Notes: generated from the letters alone by a model not told the origin. A stretch of 9,648 bases of DNA from Planctomycetaceae bacterium (GCA_947464585.1 CANHYS010000042.1:1-9648), one strand, 5' to 3'; shown: positions 1 to 7,013, counted from the stretch's first letter. Numbers and translations are program-made.

Positions 1-462
1 ATACTCCGCATCGCCACGGACGCGAACGCCCACGATCTGCCGCGTGGGTCCTTCGGCCGCATGTCGCTCCTCGACGATCAGATCATCGACCGTCTCCTGC
101 CGCAGGTCGAGGCCCGCGGTCTCTTCGACGATCCGCTTCACCTCCATCTGGTAGAGCTTCTTGTCGGCCTGCGCTCTGGGGCCATGCATGGCAGGCCCCT
201 TGGATCGATTCAGCACACGGAACTGGATCACCGTGGCGTCGATCGCGTGAGCCATCACGCCGCCGAGCGCATCGACCTCCCGCACGAGCTGCGCCTTCCC
301 CACGCCACCGATGGCTGGGTTGCAACTCATCTGGCCGACGGTGTCGCAGTTGGTCGTGAGCAGCGCCGTTTTCGCTCCCAGCCGCGCTGCGGCGCAGGCC
401 GCCTCCACGCCGGCGTGGCCGGCCCCGATCACGATCACGTCGTAGTCGTAGCGGGATGGCAT
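1..462 (-). CDS. mnmG: MnmG (GidA), tRNA uridine-5-carboxymethylaminomethyl modification enzyme, N-terminal part
   Basis: This FAD-dependent enzyme works with MnmE to install the carboxymethylaminomethyl group on wobble uridine 34 of certain tRNAs, in the cytoplasm. The 154 visible residues begin [18 protein letters not shown], giving the FAD-binding Rossmann motif GAGHAG at residues 13-18. The MnmG signature follows: [17 protein letters not shown] at 46-62, then VDALGG at 63-68, then IQFRVLN, SKGPA and RAQADKKLY, all lining up with E. coli MnmG as I recall it. The reading frame is open to the left edge, so about three quarters of a typical ~620-residue protein is missing. The start at 460-462 places the Rossmann strand where family members have it. 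An in-frame ATG at 529-531 would add 23 non-conserved residues and is less likely. No clear Shine-Dalgarno precedes either start. The gene is divergent from the BBP7 gene and is a housekeeping gene unrelated to the envelope genes beside it. Confidence 0.95.
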   Translation of the reverse strand, partial: MPSRYDYDVIVIGAGHAGVEAACAAARLGAKTALLTTNCDTVGQMSCNPAIGGVGKAQLVREVDALGGVMAHAIDATVIQFRVLNRSKGPAMHGPRAQADKKLYQMEVKRIVEETAGLDLRQETVDDLIVEERHAAEGPTRQIVGVRVRGDAEY

Positions 463-721
463 GGAACTCGTGCTCGGTGATGGCACCGCATCTGGCGGCC
501 GGAAGTCTGGGCGGCCTGGAAAAAGGCCCATGGCCCGTCATAACTCGCCACGCCGAACCATGTTACCCCACCTCCACAAAGCAACTTTCTGCGGGCACGT
601 TGATCACGCTCGCGACAATCTGCCGAAAAACCACTGCAGTCCCCACTTAAGGGTGGTATTCGTGCCTTCCGTGGGGGATTCGGGGCGAAACAAACGACGA
701 GACACATCGGGGAGACAGTTC

Positions 722-1831
722 ATGGCGACGTTCACGGATATCACCATCAGGCGGTGGCTGCGGCCCTGGTGGCTGCTTGCAGCCACCGCATCGATCATCG
801 AAATCACGTCGTGTTCCTGCGTGCTGTCAGAGGCGGCGGCGCAGGAACTGCAGCCGGTGCCCACGCAGGAACCGGCCTACGAGATGACCAATGTCGCCTT
901 CCGCGACGTGCCGAGCGTCGCCGAGCCGCTCTGGACAAACTACGCGCTCACCGAGGCGCTCTTCTGGGGCCGCGACAACCAATCGGCCCAACAGCCGCTG
1001 ATCGTCAACGCCGACAGTGGGGCTCCCCTGATTTCGGCGCAGGACCTCCAGTTTCCGGTGGCGGCCGGCGTGCGGGCATTCTACGGCGAGCGGAATCCGA
1101 ATGAGTGCGGCTGGGAACTTGGCTACTTCGGCGTCTATGGCATGTCGGCGTCCCGGGTTGCGACCACGACGCCACCCGATTACCTGCAGGCCCCCCAGCC
1201 GATCGGCAGCAGCCTCACCGCTGACGGCACATCGGCCCTGGTGAAATACAACTCCGTGATCAACAGCGCTGAGGCCAACGTGTTTCGGACGTCCAACTAC
1301 TGGCGCGACTACAGCGAAAGCTGGCTCACGGTCGACTGGCTCGCCGGCTTTCGGTACGTGGGAGTGGAGGAACAGGCCTCGATCGTCACACAGTGCTGCG
1401 CCGACGAGGCCTCGATCCCCTACCGGGTTCGCACGCGGAATAACATGTTCGGTGGCCAGGTCGGCAGCCGGGCCCGCTGGACATGGGAGCGGTGGGCCGT
1501 CGAGGGCTGGGCCAAGGCCGGCATCCTCGGCAACTCCGAAAAGCAGATCCAGGATCCGCTTATCGACTACCGAGGCTTCGAGCAGCGTGGCGCCCGGTCT
1601 GCGACCGGCACTGACGTGGGCTTCATCGGAGACATCAACCTCTCGGTGATCTACCGGCTCACCGACGTCTGGGGCATCCGTGCCGGCTACAACACCGTCT
1701 GGATCAACGGCCTGGCGCTGGCACCGAACCAGTTCGACTTCGCAAACACGAGCGTTGCCGGCACCGGCCTCAACTCCGGCGACGGCATCTTCCTGAGCGG
1801 TGCCAACCTCGGTCTGGAGGCCCGCTGGTAG
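722..1831 (+). CDS. BBP7-family outer-membrane beta-barrel protein
   Basis: 369 residues resembling the planctomycete BBP7 (beta barrel porin-7) family, predicted to sit in the outer membrane; the molecule it passes or binds is unknown. The N-terminus has a basic patch (RRWLRPWW, 10-17), a hydrophobic stretch and a likely signal-peptidase site after SEAAA (residue 40, before QEL). The mature part begins with TEALFWGRDN (77-86). It then shows alternating aromatic/polar strands such as GWELGYFGVYG, SWLTVDWLAGFRYVG, FGGQVGSRARW and WAVEGWAKAGILGN, and ends in NLGLEARW, an aromatic terminus typical of barrel proteins. The ATG at 722 is preceded by GGAG at 711-714 with a 7-nt spacer and leads straight into the signal peptide. 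The frame stays open upstream to 461, but those 87 codons look non-coding and overlap the start of mnmG. A hairpin terminator at 1900-1940 suggests a single-gene transcript. C225, C226 and two cysteines in the leader are the only cysteines besides C129. The family call is from motif pattern and size. Confidence 0.85.
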   Translation: MATFTDITIRRWLRPWWLLAATASIIEITSCSCVLSEAAAQELQPVPTQEPAYEMTNVAFRDVPSVAEPLWTNYALTEALFWGRDNQSAQQPLIVNADSGAPLISAQDLQFPVAAGVRAFYGERNPNECGWELGYFGVYGMSASRVATTTPPDYLQAPQPIGSSLTADGTSALVKYNSVINSAEANVFRTSNYWRDYSESWLTVDWLAGFRYVGVEEQASIVTQCCADEASIPYRVRTRNNMFGGQVGSRARWTWERWAVEGWAKAGILGNSEKQIQDPLIDYRGFEQRGARSATGTDVGFIGDINLSVIYRLTDVWGIRAGYNTVWINGLALAPNQFDFANTSVAGTGLNSGDGIFLSGANLGLEARW

Positions 1832-1899
1832 CCTGTCCCCCGAGGGAAGCACGGAACGCGGAAGGATTCGCGCGTTCCACACCCTGCAGCCCCGCGAAA

Positions 1900-1940
1900 G
1901 CGTCCCTGACCGGCGGAGCCAGTCAGGGACGCGTCGTTTT
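1900..1940 (+). terminator. Hairpin terminator after the BBP7 gene
   Basis: A perfect 11-bp inverted repeat, GCGTCCCTGAC (1900-1910) and GTCAGGGACGC (1922-1932), encloses an 11-nt loop that can form three further G-C pairs. It is followed by GTCGTTTT. It lies 68 nt after the BBP7 stop codon. The short T-tract makes it a moderate intrinsic terminator, but its position and perfect stem support the call. Confidence 0.8.
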
Positions 1941-2036
1941 CCGGCGACTCGCGATGCAGCCCCCCCAGAGCCCCCGGACCCCCAGACAGTCCACTCGGCC
2001 AATTCCTGAAAATCCAATACTTTTCCGCGTAAATAT

Positions 2037-2065
2037 GGACTTTTAGTCCTTGGGCCTGTTTTTTT
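2037..2065 (+). terminator. Possible weak terminator-like palindrome
   Basis: GGACT (2037-2041) and AGTCC (2045-2049) pair across a 3-nt TTT loop. A run of seven T occurs at 2059-2065 after a 9-nt gap. The stem is short and the T-run is not adjacent, so this may be a weak back-up terminator for the BBP7 transcript or part of an AT-rich promoter zone for the downstream gene. Confidence 0.3.
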
Positions 2066-2081
2066 GCCGTGCGAGGGCGAA

Positions 2082-2169
2082 AGGTTGAACCAGCGAGAGG
2101 AGCTTTCAGGGGAAAGCTCTGCGGCCCGGACGACTCGCTGACCGGCAGTAACGCCGGCCTGTTCAACCT
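2082..2169 (+). promoter_or_regulatory. Structured RNA element (three-way junction) in the subtilase leader
   Basis: Four perfect helices nest within 88 nt. P1 is AGGTTGAAC (2082-2090) with GTTCAACCT (2161-2169). P2 is CAGCGAG (2091-2097) with CTCGCTG (2134-2140) and stacks directly on P1 on the 5' side. P3, inside P2, is GAGCTTTC (2100-2107) with GAAAGCTC (2112-2119) and an AGGG loop. P4, between P2 and the P1 return strand, is CCGGC (2142-2146) with GCCGG (2153-2157) and a six-nt loop. A 14-nt single-stranded segment (2120-2133) lies opposite P3. It ends 77 nt before the subtilase ATG. It matches no riboswitch or ribozyme consensus I know, and its function is unknown. It could be a cis-regulatory leader, a small RNA, or a palindromic repeat element. 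Confidence 0.55.
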
Positions 2170-2246
2170 CCTGCACGGAAGCAATCGGTCGGTGGATTGG
2201 ATCGCCACGCAGGGCGCCCCGTTCCGCCGCCGTTGTTAAAAATCCA

Positions 2247-4607
2247 ATGGACTGGGTTCGATCGCGAAGCACCCGCACGCATGCGGGCAGGGGCCGCAAG
2301 GCATCTCTCACTGGACGGGAATCCCTCGAGACGCGGCAGCTTCTTGCGGCGAGTCAAGGCGACGGCACGGACGCCGTCACCTTCACGCCGGCCATCTCCT
2401 CGCCGGCTGGCAGCCTCGTCCAACAGATTCAGTGGGCCGGTCACAGCGTGGAAACGCGGGTCGACCACTGGAACGGGCGACTCGCCACCACCCCGCAGCC
2501 GACGACCGCTCTCCTAGCCCTGCCGCTGGAATCTTCCGCCTGGAGAGTAGTCTCGCTCGGCAACGGCTACTTCTCGCTGACGACGCCGGGCGCGAGCCAG
2601 CAGGACGTCCTCGCATGGGCGGCTCACACCCCTGGCATCTCGGCATTTGAGCCCGACTTCGTGCTCCAGACATCGTCGCTTCCGAACGATCCCGGCTTCA
2701 CTTCGCAATGGGGGCTCAACAACACCGCCATCGGCGGCTACGGCGTGATCGGCGCCGACATCCACGCCACACAGGCCTGGGACATCTCGACGGGTTCGCG
2801 GAGCGTCGTGGTGGGCGTCGTGGATTCCGGGATCGACCTGACGCACCCCGACCTCGCGGCGAATATCTGGACCAACCCTGGTGAAATCGCCGGCAACGGT
2901 ATCGACGACGACCATAACGGCTTCGTGGACGACGTCCACGGCTGGAACTTCGTCGAGAACAACAACAACGTTCAGGATGGCTACGGCCACGGCACGCACG
3001 TGTCGGGCATCATCGGCGCCGTGGGCAATAACGGGCTGGGCGTGACGGGGATCAACTCGCAGGTTTCGATCATGCCGCTGCGGTTTCAGGACAACTACGG
3101 CGTTGGCGACACCGGCGGCGCGATCGCCGCCCTCAACTACGCCACCATGATGCGGCGGGATTACGGCATCAACATCGTCGTCACCAACAACAGCTGGGGC
3201 GGTGGCACCGGGGTGTCGTCGATGCTGCAGGACGCCATCAGCGCACAGGGCGACGCCGGCATCACGTTCGTCGCTGCCGCCGGCAACAGCGGCGTCAACT
3301 GCGACGTGAGCCCCCGCTATCCATCCTGCTATGGACTGTCGAACGTGATCTCCGTCGCCGCCACCGACCGGTATGACATGCTTGCCGGTTTCTCCAACTA
3401 CGGCGCCACGACGATCGACCTCGGCGCTCCTGGCACTGGGATCTACTCGACCCGCCCCAACGGCACCTACGGCAGCATGTCGGGAACCTCGCAGGCCGCG
3501 CCCCAAGTGACGGGCGTGGTTGCCCTGCTGGCCGCCGCGAAGCCTGGCATCACCGTCGCGCAGACCCGCGCAGCCATCTTCGGATCGGTTGATCCGCTCC
3601 CCGGCCTCGCCGGCAAAACCGTGACCGGCGGCCGGCTCAACGCCGCCGCGGCCCTGGCATCGCTCTCGGCGCAGTCGTTCGCGGCCAAGACACGACTCGG
3701 CTCGGCCAATCCGAATACGGGCGCCCTTGATTCGATCACGATCACGTTCAACCGCCCGGTGGCCTCGGGCTTCGATCTCACCGACCTGTGCCTCACCCGT
3801 AACGGGGTGACGATCCCACTCGACGGTGCCACGCTGACCACGACCGACAACCTGACGTGGACGCTCGGCGGACTGTCGCCAACCACGAGCCCGGTCGGAA
3901 ACTACTCGCTCACCCTGTCCGGCCCAGCCGCGACGACCGGGATCACGGGCCCCGATGGCGAGTCGCTCGCCTTCTTCGCCGGCACGAGTTGGGCGATGGC
4001 GAACCGGCTGCCGGTGGGCTCGATCGATTCGGCCACGCCGGTGGCAGTGACGGGATGGGCGCTCGATCCCAATGCCGGCAGCCAGCCGATCACGGTGCAA
4101 CTCTGGATCAGGGGGAGGCTGGCCGCCACGGTGACGGCGGCCGCGACCCGCGACGACCTCACGCCGGCCTACGGCAGCCCGAATCACGGCTACACGATCG
4201 CGATGCCTCACCTGCCGATCGGCAGCTATCTCGTGGAGGTGAAGGCGCTCGACAGCAACACGGGCCTCTCTCTCTCGCTCGGGAAACGAGTCGTGGACGT
4301 GCGGGCTCCGGTGGGCGCCGTGGAAGTCGCCACGACCGAGCGGCTGGCAGGCTGGGCCTTCAGTTCCCGCGCGGGCGAAGCCCCGATCAACGTGCGGGTC
4401 ATGATCAACGGCCGGCTGTACGGTGTCTTCACGGCCAACGGCGCTCGCCCGGACCTCCTGTCGCGGGTAGGCAGCGTAAACCACGGCTACGAGATCCAGC
4501 TGGATCCGGCCATCTTCCGCAGGGGCATGAATCTGGTAAGGGTCTTTGCAATCGATCCGCTGACGGGACGACAGAACGTCCTCGGCACCAGGATCGTCCG
4601 TCGCTGA
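2247..4607 (+). CDS. Secreted subtilisin-like serine protease (peptidase S8) with duplicated C-terminal domain
   Basis: 786 residues. The N-terminus carries a basic region and RESLETRQLLAA (24-35), the planctomycete LExR-x-LLA motif found at the start of many exported proteins. Residues ~60-140 resemble a subtilase propeptide, ending near FEPDFVLQ. The catalytic domain spans ~150-475: Asp193 in VVDSGIDL, His248 in GHGTHVSG, oxyanion Asn347 in AAGNSG and Ser415 in GTSQAAP. All four residues are present, so it should be active. An acidic loop, GNGIDDDHNGFVDD (216-229), is of the calcium-binding type. C352 and C361 could form a disulfide. Residues ~484-580 look Ig-like. Two related domains follow (~588-685 and ~687-784), each with PVG...GWA...PI.V....GRL...DL...GS.NHGY. 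The only possible canonical start is 2247: none lies between the upstream in-frame stop and it, and none before the motif. Unlike the neighbours, no GGAG precedes it. The substrate is unknown. A role in processing surface proteins or degrading environmental protein is inference. Confidence 0.93.
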   Translation: MDWVRSRSTRTHAGRGRKASLTGRESLETRQLLAASQGDGTDAVTFTPAISSPAGSLVQQIQWAGHSVETRVDHWNGRLATTPQPTTALLALPLESSAWRVVSLGNGYFSLTTPGASQQDVLAWAAHTPGISAFEPDFVLQTSSLPNDPGFTSQWGLNNTAIGGYGVIGADIHATQAWDISTGSRSVVVGVVDSGIDLTHPDLAANIWTNPGEIAGNGIDDDHNGFVDDVHGWNFVENNNNVQDGYGHGTHVSGIIGAVGNNGLGVTGINSQVSIMPLRFQDNYGVGDTGGAIAALNYATMMRRDYGINIVVTNNSWGGGTGVSSMLQDAISAQGDAGITFVAAAGNSGVNCDVSPRYPSCYGLSNVISVAATDRYDMLAGFSNYGATTIDLGAPGTGIYSTRPNGTYGSMSGTSQAAPQVTGVVALLAAAKPGITVAQTRAAIFGSVDPLPGLAGKTVTGGRLNAAAALASLSAQSFAAKTRLGSANPNTGALDSITITFNRPVASGFDLTDLCLTRNGVTIPLDGATLTTTDNLTWTLGGLSPTTSPVGNYSLTLSGPAATTGITGPDGESLAFFAGTSWAMANRLPVGSIDSATPVAVTGWALDPNAGSQPITVQLWIRGRLAATVTAAATRDDLTPAYGSPNHGYTIAMPHLPIGSYLVEVKALDSNTGLSLSLGKRVVDVRAPVGAVEVATTERLAGWAFSSRAGEAPINVRVMINGRLYGVFTANGARPDLLSRVGSVNHGYEIQLDPAIFRRGMNLVRVFAIDPLTGRQNVLGTRIVRR

Positions 4608-4805
4608 CGGGCATTCCTTCGGCCCGGTCGATCGATGACTCGCTCGTCCGGCCGATGTGTCCATCCGGGCGATGCGGCTGCATTGCAGCGTTTCCGCGGC
4701 TCGCTGGACTCCGAGCGTCCGCCGCCGGGGAATAGCCGCACATGCCGTCGCGAGAGAGGCGCCCGGCCCGAGAGGCCGTGGGCTGCCGATGTCCATGACC
4801 CGATC
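4608..4805. other. Intergenic spacer, no gene and no strong terminator seen
   Basis: The 230-nt gap between the protease and the glycosyltransferase genes contains no convincing reading frame. Only a weak 7-bp stem with one bulge, starting in the protease stop codon (4606-4612 with 4622-4629), was seen, and it has no T-tract. Read-through from the protease into the next gene is therefore possible, though not shown. Confidence 0.4.
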
Positions 4806-4837
4806 GCTCCAGGGACGGAGGCACCTGGAGCCACACG
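4806..4837 (+). promoter_or_regulatory. Hairpin enclosing the ribosome-binding site of the TPR-GT41 gene
   Basis: GCTCCAGG (4806-4813) and CCTGGAGC (4824-4831) form a perfect 8-bp stem with a 10-nt loop. The loop contains GGAGG (4817-4821), 16 nt from the ATG. The 3' strand of the stem contains GGAG (4827-4830), 7 nt from the ATG at 4838, the same spacing as the BBP7 and adhesin genes. When folded, the well-spaced GGAG is paired and the loop GGAGG is exposed but far from the start. This could limit or tune translation. Confidence 0.5.
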
Positions 4838-6718
4838 ATGCCGACTTTTGCCGAACCGCTCGATGCCGCTCTTGAACACCACCGGTCAGGCCGCCTGCAG
4901 GAGGCGGAGCACGGCTACCGGCAAATCCTCGAGGAAGAACCGCTCAACGCGAATGCCTTGCACTTGCTGGGACTGGCCGCCTATCAGAACCGCCAGCATG
5001 ACGAGGCCATGCGGTGCATCGGCCGGGCTCTGGCGATCGACCCCACCCGGGCCGTGTTTCACAACAGCCTCGGGGCGGTTCACGAGGCAATCGGCAACCT
5101 GACCAGAGCAACCGACTGTTACCGTCAGAGCACCATGCTCGACATGGACTATGCCCTCGCCCAAAACAACCTCGGCGCACTGCTTCTTCGGCTGGGCAGG
5201 CCCATTGAGGCGGAGACCGCCTTGCGGCGAGCGATCCACCTCGACGCACGCTGCGAACACGCGCACAACAACCTGGGAAGGGTGCTGAGAGCGCTGGGTC
5301 GGGTCGCCGAGGCGACACTCAGTTTCCGCCGCGCCGTGGAGATTCGTGAAGATTTCTCGGCCGCCCACAACAATCTGGCGAATGTCCTCAAGGATCTCGG
5401 GCAGTCGGCCGAGGCGATTGCTCATTACAAACGGTCGCTGCACCTGGAGCCAGAAAACAGCAGGATTCATGGCAATCTGCTGTACGCCCTGCAATACCGG
5501 CCCGGCATCACGCTCGAGGAACTGGCTGCCGCCCATGCCGACTTCGACGACCGTTTCGGCGGCCCGCTGCGGGAGACCTGGCAGCCACATGCGAACGAGC
5601 CCGACCCGGATCGCCCCTTGAAGCTGGGCTTCCTCTCGCCCGATCTGCACCGTCATCCGGTCGGCTATTTCCTGATGCCCTTATTCGACAACCTCGATCG
5701 CGAGTCGACCGAGATCATCTGCTACAGCACGTCCGGCATCGACGACGATTTGAACCGCCGCCTGAGAGAAAAAGCCTCGGTGTGGCACGACGTGCCGACA
5801 TGGAGCGACGAGCGGATTGCCGGGCAGATCCGTGAGGACCGTATCGACATCCTCTTCGACCTCGCGGGGCACAGCGGCAACAACCGTCTGACCGTACTGG
5901 CCCACAAGCCCGCCCCCATCCAGATCACGTGGGCTGGCTACCCGGCCACCACCGGCCTGCGGGCGGTCGACTACATCCTCGCCGATCGCCATGAGATTCC
6001 ACCGGAGTCGGAACGCCACTACAGCGAACGGGTGCTTCGCATGCCCGATGCCTACGTCTGCTACGAGCCGCCGGAGTATGCCCCTCCCGTGTCTCCGCTG
6101 CCGGCGACACTCAATGGACACGTCACGTTCGGCAGCTTCAACAACCCCGTGAAGATCGGCCCGCACGTCGTAGACGTCTGGGCGAAGATCCTGGATCGGG
6201 TCCCTGAGTCGCGTCTGATCCTCAAGTACAACGGCATCGACGATCCTGCGCAGTCTGAGCGGCTTGCGAATCTCTTTTCCGGTCGCGGCATCGATCCGGC
6301 CCGCGTGTCGTACCTGGGCAGGTCCGAGCATGCCGAACTGCTGCGGCATTACGGCGAGATCGACATTGCCGTCGATCCTTTCCCCTACAACGGCGGTCTG
6401 ACGACACTGGAGGCCCTGTGGATGGGCGTGCCGGTCGTGACCTGCCCGGGAGAGACCTTCGCCAGCCGTCATTCGCTCTCGCATCTCTCCAACATGGGCC
6501 TACCGAAGACGATTGCCGCGGATCTGAACGAGTATGTCGAACTGGCCGTGTCCCTCGCCGACGACCTGCCCGCGTTGGCCCGACTGCGGGAAGGGCTCCG
6601 CGAACAGATGCGGTCGTCGCCGCTGTGCGACGGCGAACGGTTCGCCCGCAATTTCGAACGGCTCATGCGCGGCGTGTGGCGGGAATGGGTCACGCACGAA
6701 AACACAGCCGAGGCATGA
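4838..6718 (+). CDS. TPR-repeat protein with GT41 (SPINDLY/OGT-like) glycosyltransferase domain
   Basis: 626 residues. The family transfers a sugar from a nucleotide sugar (UDP-GlcNAc in eukaryotic OGT) to protein side chains, usually Ser/Thr. Residues 3-206 form six tetratricopeptide repeats of exactly 34 residues (starting near 3, 37, 71, 105, 139, 173), a likely protein-binding superhelix. The catalytic half (~260-617) matches human OGT in order. SPDLHRHPVGYF (267-278) carries His273, at the position of the proposed active-site His498. PAPIQITWAGYPATTG (358-373) follows. FNNPVKIGP (434-442) has Lys439, at the position of Lys842. PFPYNGGLTTLEALWMG, then VPVV, then CPGETFASR (514-544) is the nucleotide-sugar region. 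All expected key residues are present. No signal peptide or membrane helix is seen, so it is cytoplasmic. The start at 4838 has GGAG at 4827-4830. Substrate and donor sugar are unknown; the DUF11 adhesin downstream is a candidate by proximity only. Confidence 0.93.
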   Translation: MPTFAEPLDAALEHHRSGRLQEAEHGYRQILEEEPLNANALHLLGLAAYQNRQHDEAMRCIGRALAIDPTRAVFHNSLGAVHEAIGNLTRATDCYRQSTMLDMDYALAQNNLGALLLRLGRPIEAETALRRAIHLDARCEHAHNNLGRVLRALGRVAEATLSFRRAVEIREDFSAAHNNLANVLKDLGQSAEAIAHYKRSLHLEPENSRIHGNLLYALQYRPGITLEELAAAHADFDDRFGGPLRETWQPHANEPDPDRPLKLGFLSPDLHRHPVGYFLMPLFDNLDRESTEIICYSTSGIDDDLNRRLREKASVWHDVPTWSDERIAGQIREDRIDILFDLAGHSGNNRLTVLAHKPAPIQITWAGYPATTGLRAVDYILADRHEIPPESERHYSERVLRMPDAYVCYEPPEYAPPVSPLPATLNGHVTFGSFNNPVKIGPHVVDVWAKILDRVPESRLILKYNGIDDPAQSERLANLFSGRGIDPARVSYLGRSEHAELLRHYGEIDIAVDPFPYNGGLTTLEALWMGVPVVTCPGETFASRHSLSHLSNMGLPKTIAADLNEYVELAVSLADDLPALARLREGLREQMRSSPLCDGERFARNFERLMRGVWREWVTHENTAEA

Positions 6719-6920
6719 GGCCGTATTCCCTCGGAAACAAATCGATGGCTACTCGTTTGACTCTGTAAAACGCAACGCCTACGAATTGATCAGTGCCCGA
6801 TTGCGAGATGCCCAAAAGGAGCCAACGACCCGCCCGAGCGTCTGAACAGCCTGCAGGCCGACTGCCCTACGGGGCCGGTCGCCGAGGGGCACACCGAATG
6901 TCGGAAAACGAGTTGAAGGA
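6719..6920. other. Gene-free upstream part of the adhesin leader
   Basis: This stretch after the glycosyltransferase stop codon shows no convincing gene. A short reading frame overlapping the end of the glycosyltransferase gene (to 6845) has no family resemblance and looks like a frame shadow. The only candidate signal is a weak sigma-70-like promoter at 6757-6785. Confidence 0.5.
6757..6785 (+). promoter_or_regulatory. Possible sigma-70-like promoter for the adhesin gene
   Basis: TTGACT (6757-6762) matches the -35 consensus at five of six bases. TACGAA (6780-6785), 17 bp further on, matches the -10 consensus at only three of six. A start here would place both downstream hairpins inside the adhesin mRNA leader. 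Planctomycete promoters are poorly defined, so this is tentative. Confidence 0.22.
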
Positions 6921-6964
6921 GCAGCCCGGCTCATAGCCGGGAGGTTCTGCGACACGTGAGCCGG
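6921..6964 (+). promoter_or_regulatory. Upstream hairpin with a possible antiterminator pairing
   Basis: CCCGGCT (6925-6931) and AGCCGGG (6935-6941) form a 7-bp stem with a CAT loop, flanked by GCAG (6921-6924) and CTGC (6947-6950), which can also pair. The segment CCGGCTCA (6926-6933) can instead pair with TGAGCCGG (6957-6964), an 8-bp match that uses the first bases of the terminator stem at 6959-7002. The two folds exclude each other, as in transcription attenuators. No matching riboswitch consensus was recognised. Confidence 0.45.
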
Positions 6965-7013
6965 CGCGAGCGAACACCACGGGGTGTTCATTCGCGCCGG
7001 CTTTTTTTGTTTT
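6959..7013 (+). terminator. Strong intrinsic terminator just before the adhesin gene
   Basis: AGCCGGCGCGA (6959-6969) pairs perfectly with TCGCGCCGGCT (6992-7002). The stem continues inward through one G-T pair and one mismatch to GAACACC (6972-6978) with GGTGTTC (6983-6989), closing on an ACGG loop. Seven T follow from the end of the stem (7002-7008), then G and four more T. This is a textbook intrinsic terminator. It lies 240 nt after the glycosyltransferase stop but only 35 nt before the adhesin ATG. It either ends the upstream transcript or acts as an attenuator in the adhesin leader. Confidence 0.9.

Larger units (their letters stand above)
1941..2246. other. Gene-free leader region before the subtilase gene
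   Basis: I see no convincing protein-coding frame here. The stretch holds a small palindrome with a T-run (2037-2065), nested inverted repeats (2082-2169) and one copy of a 10-bp direct repeat (2009-2018) whose second copy overlaps the subtilase start. In the subtilase frame it is open only back to the TGA at 2139-2141, with no ATG, GTG or TTG before 2247. No convincing sigma-70-like promoter was identified. Confidence 0.6.
2009..2248 (+). repeat. 10-bp direct repeat bracketing the structured leader
   Basis: AAAATCCAAT occurs at 2009-2018 and again at 2239-2248, 230 bp apart, with the second copy running into the ATG of the subtilase gene. The pair brackets the T-run and the nested inverted repeats. 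It could be a regulatory site, a remnant of duplication, or chance in locally AT-rich sequence. Confidence 0.4.

Noticed and set aside
463..531. Upstream mnmG start at the ATG in 529-531
   Set aside because: It adds 23 unconserved residues before the Rossmann fold and has no ribosome-binding site; 462 fits family N-termini better.
461..721. N-terminal extension of the BBP7 protein to the ATG at 461
   Set aside because: The extra 87 residues do not look like protein, they overlap the mnmG start, and they would bury the signal peptide that begins at 722 behind a good GGAG.
2084..2167. Integron attC site suggested by GTTGAAC and GTTCAAC
   Set aside because: An attC site needs RYYYAAC first and GTTRRRY last. 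Here the order is reversed, and there is no integrase or cassette array.
2082..2169. Hammerhead or other known self-cleaving ribozyme
   Set aside because: The hammerhead core CUGAUGA is absent and the helix layout does not fit; no other ribozyme consensus could be placed.
827..2311. Long minus-strand frame opposite the BBP7 gene
   Set aside because: It is antisense to a recognisable gene, runs through the terminator and leader, and its Arg/Gly/Asp-rich translation has no family resemblance; such frames are common in GC-rich DNA.
2514..4796. 760-residue minus-strand frame opposite the protease gene
   Set aside because: Composition is typical of the antisense of a GC-rich gene (Arg, Gly, His, Asp, Val), with no motif; the plus strand encodes a complete S8 protease.
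4886..6484. Minus-strand frames opposite the TPR-GT41 gene (4886-5656 and 5681-6484)
   Set aside because: They are mirrors of the conserved plus-strand gene, without recognisable domains.
6534..6845. Short reading frame spanning the end of the glycosyltransferase gene
   Set aside because: It mostly overlaps conserved GT41 coding sequence in another frame and has no recognisable features.
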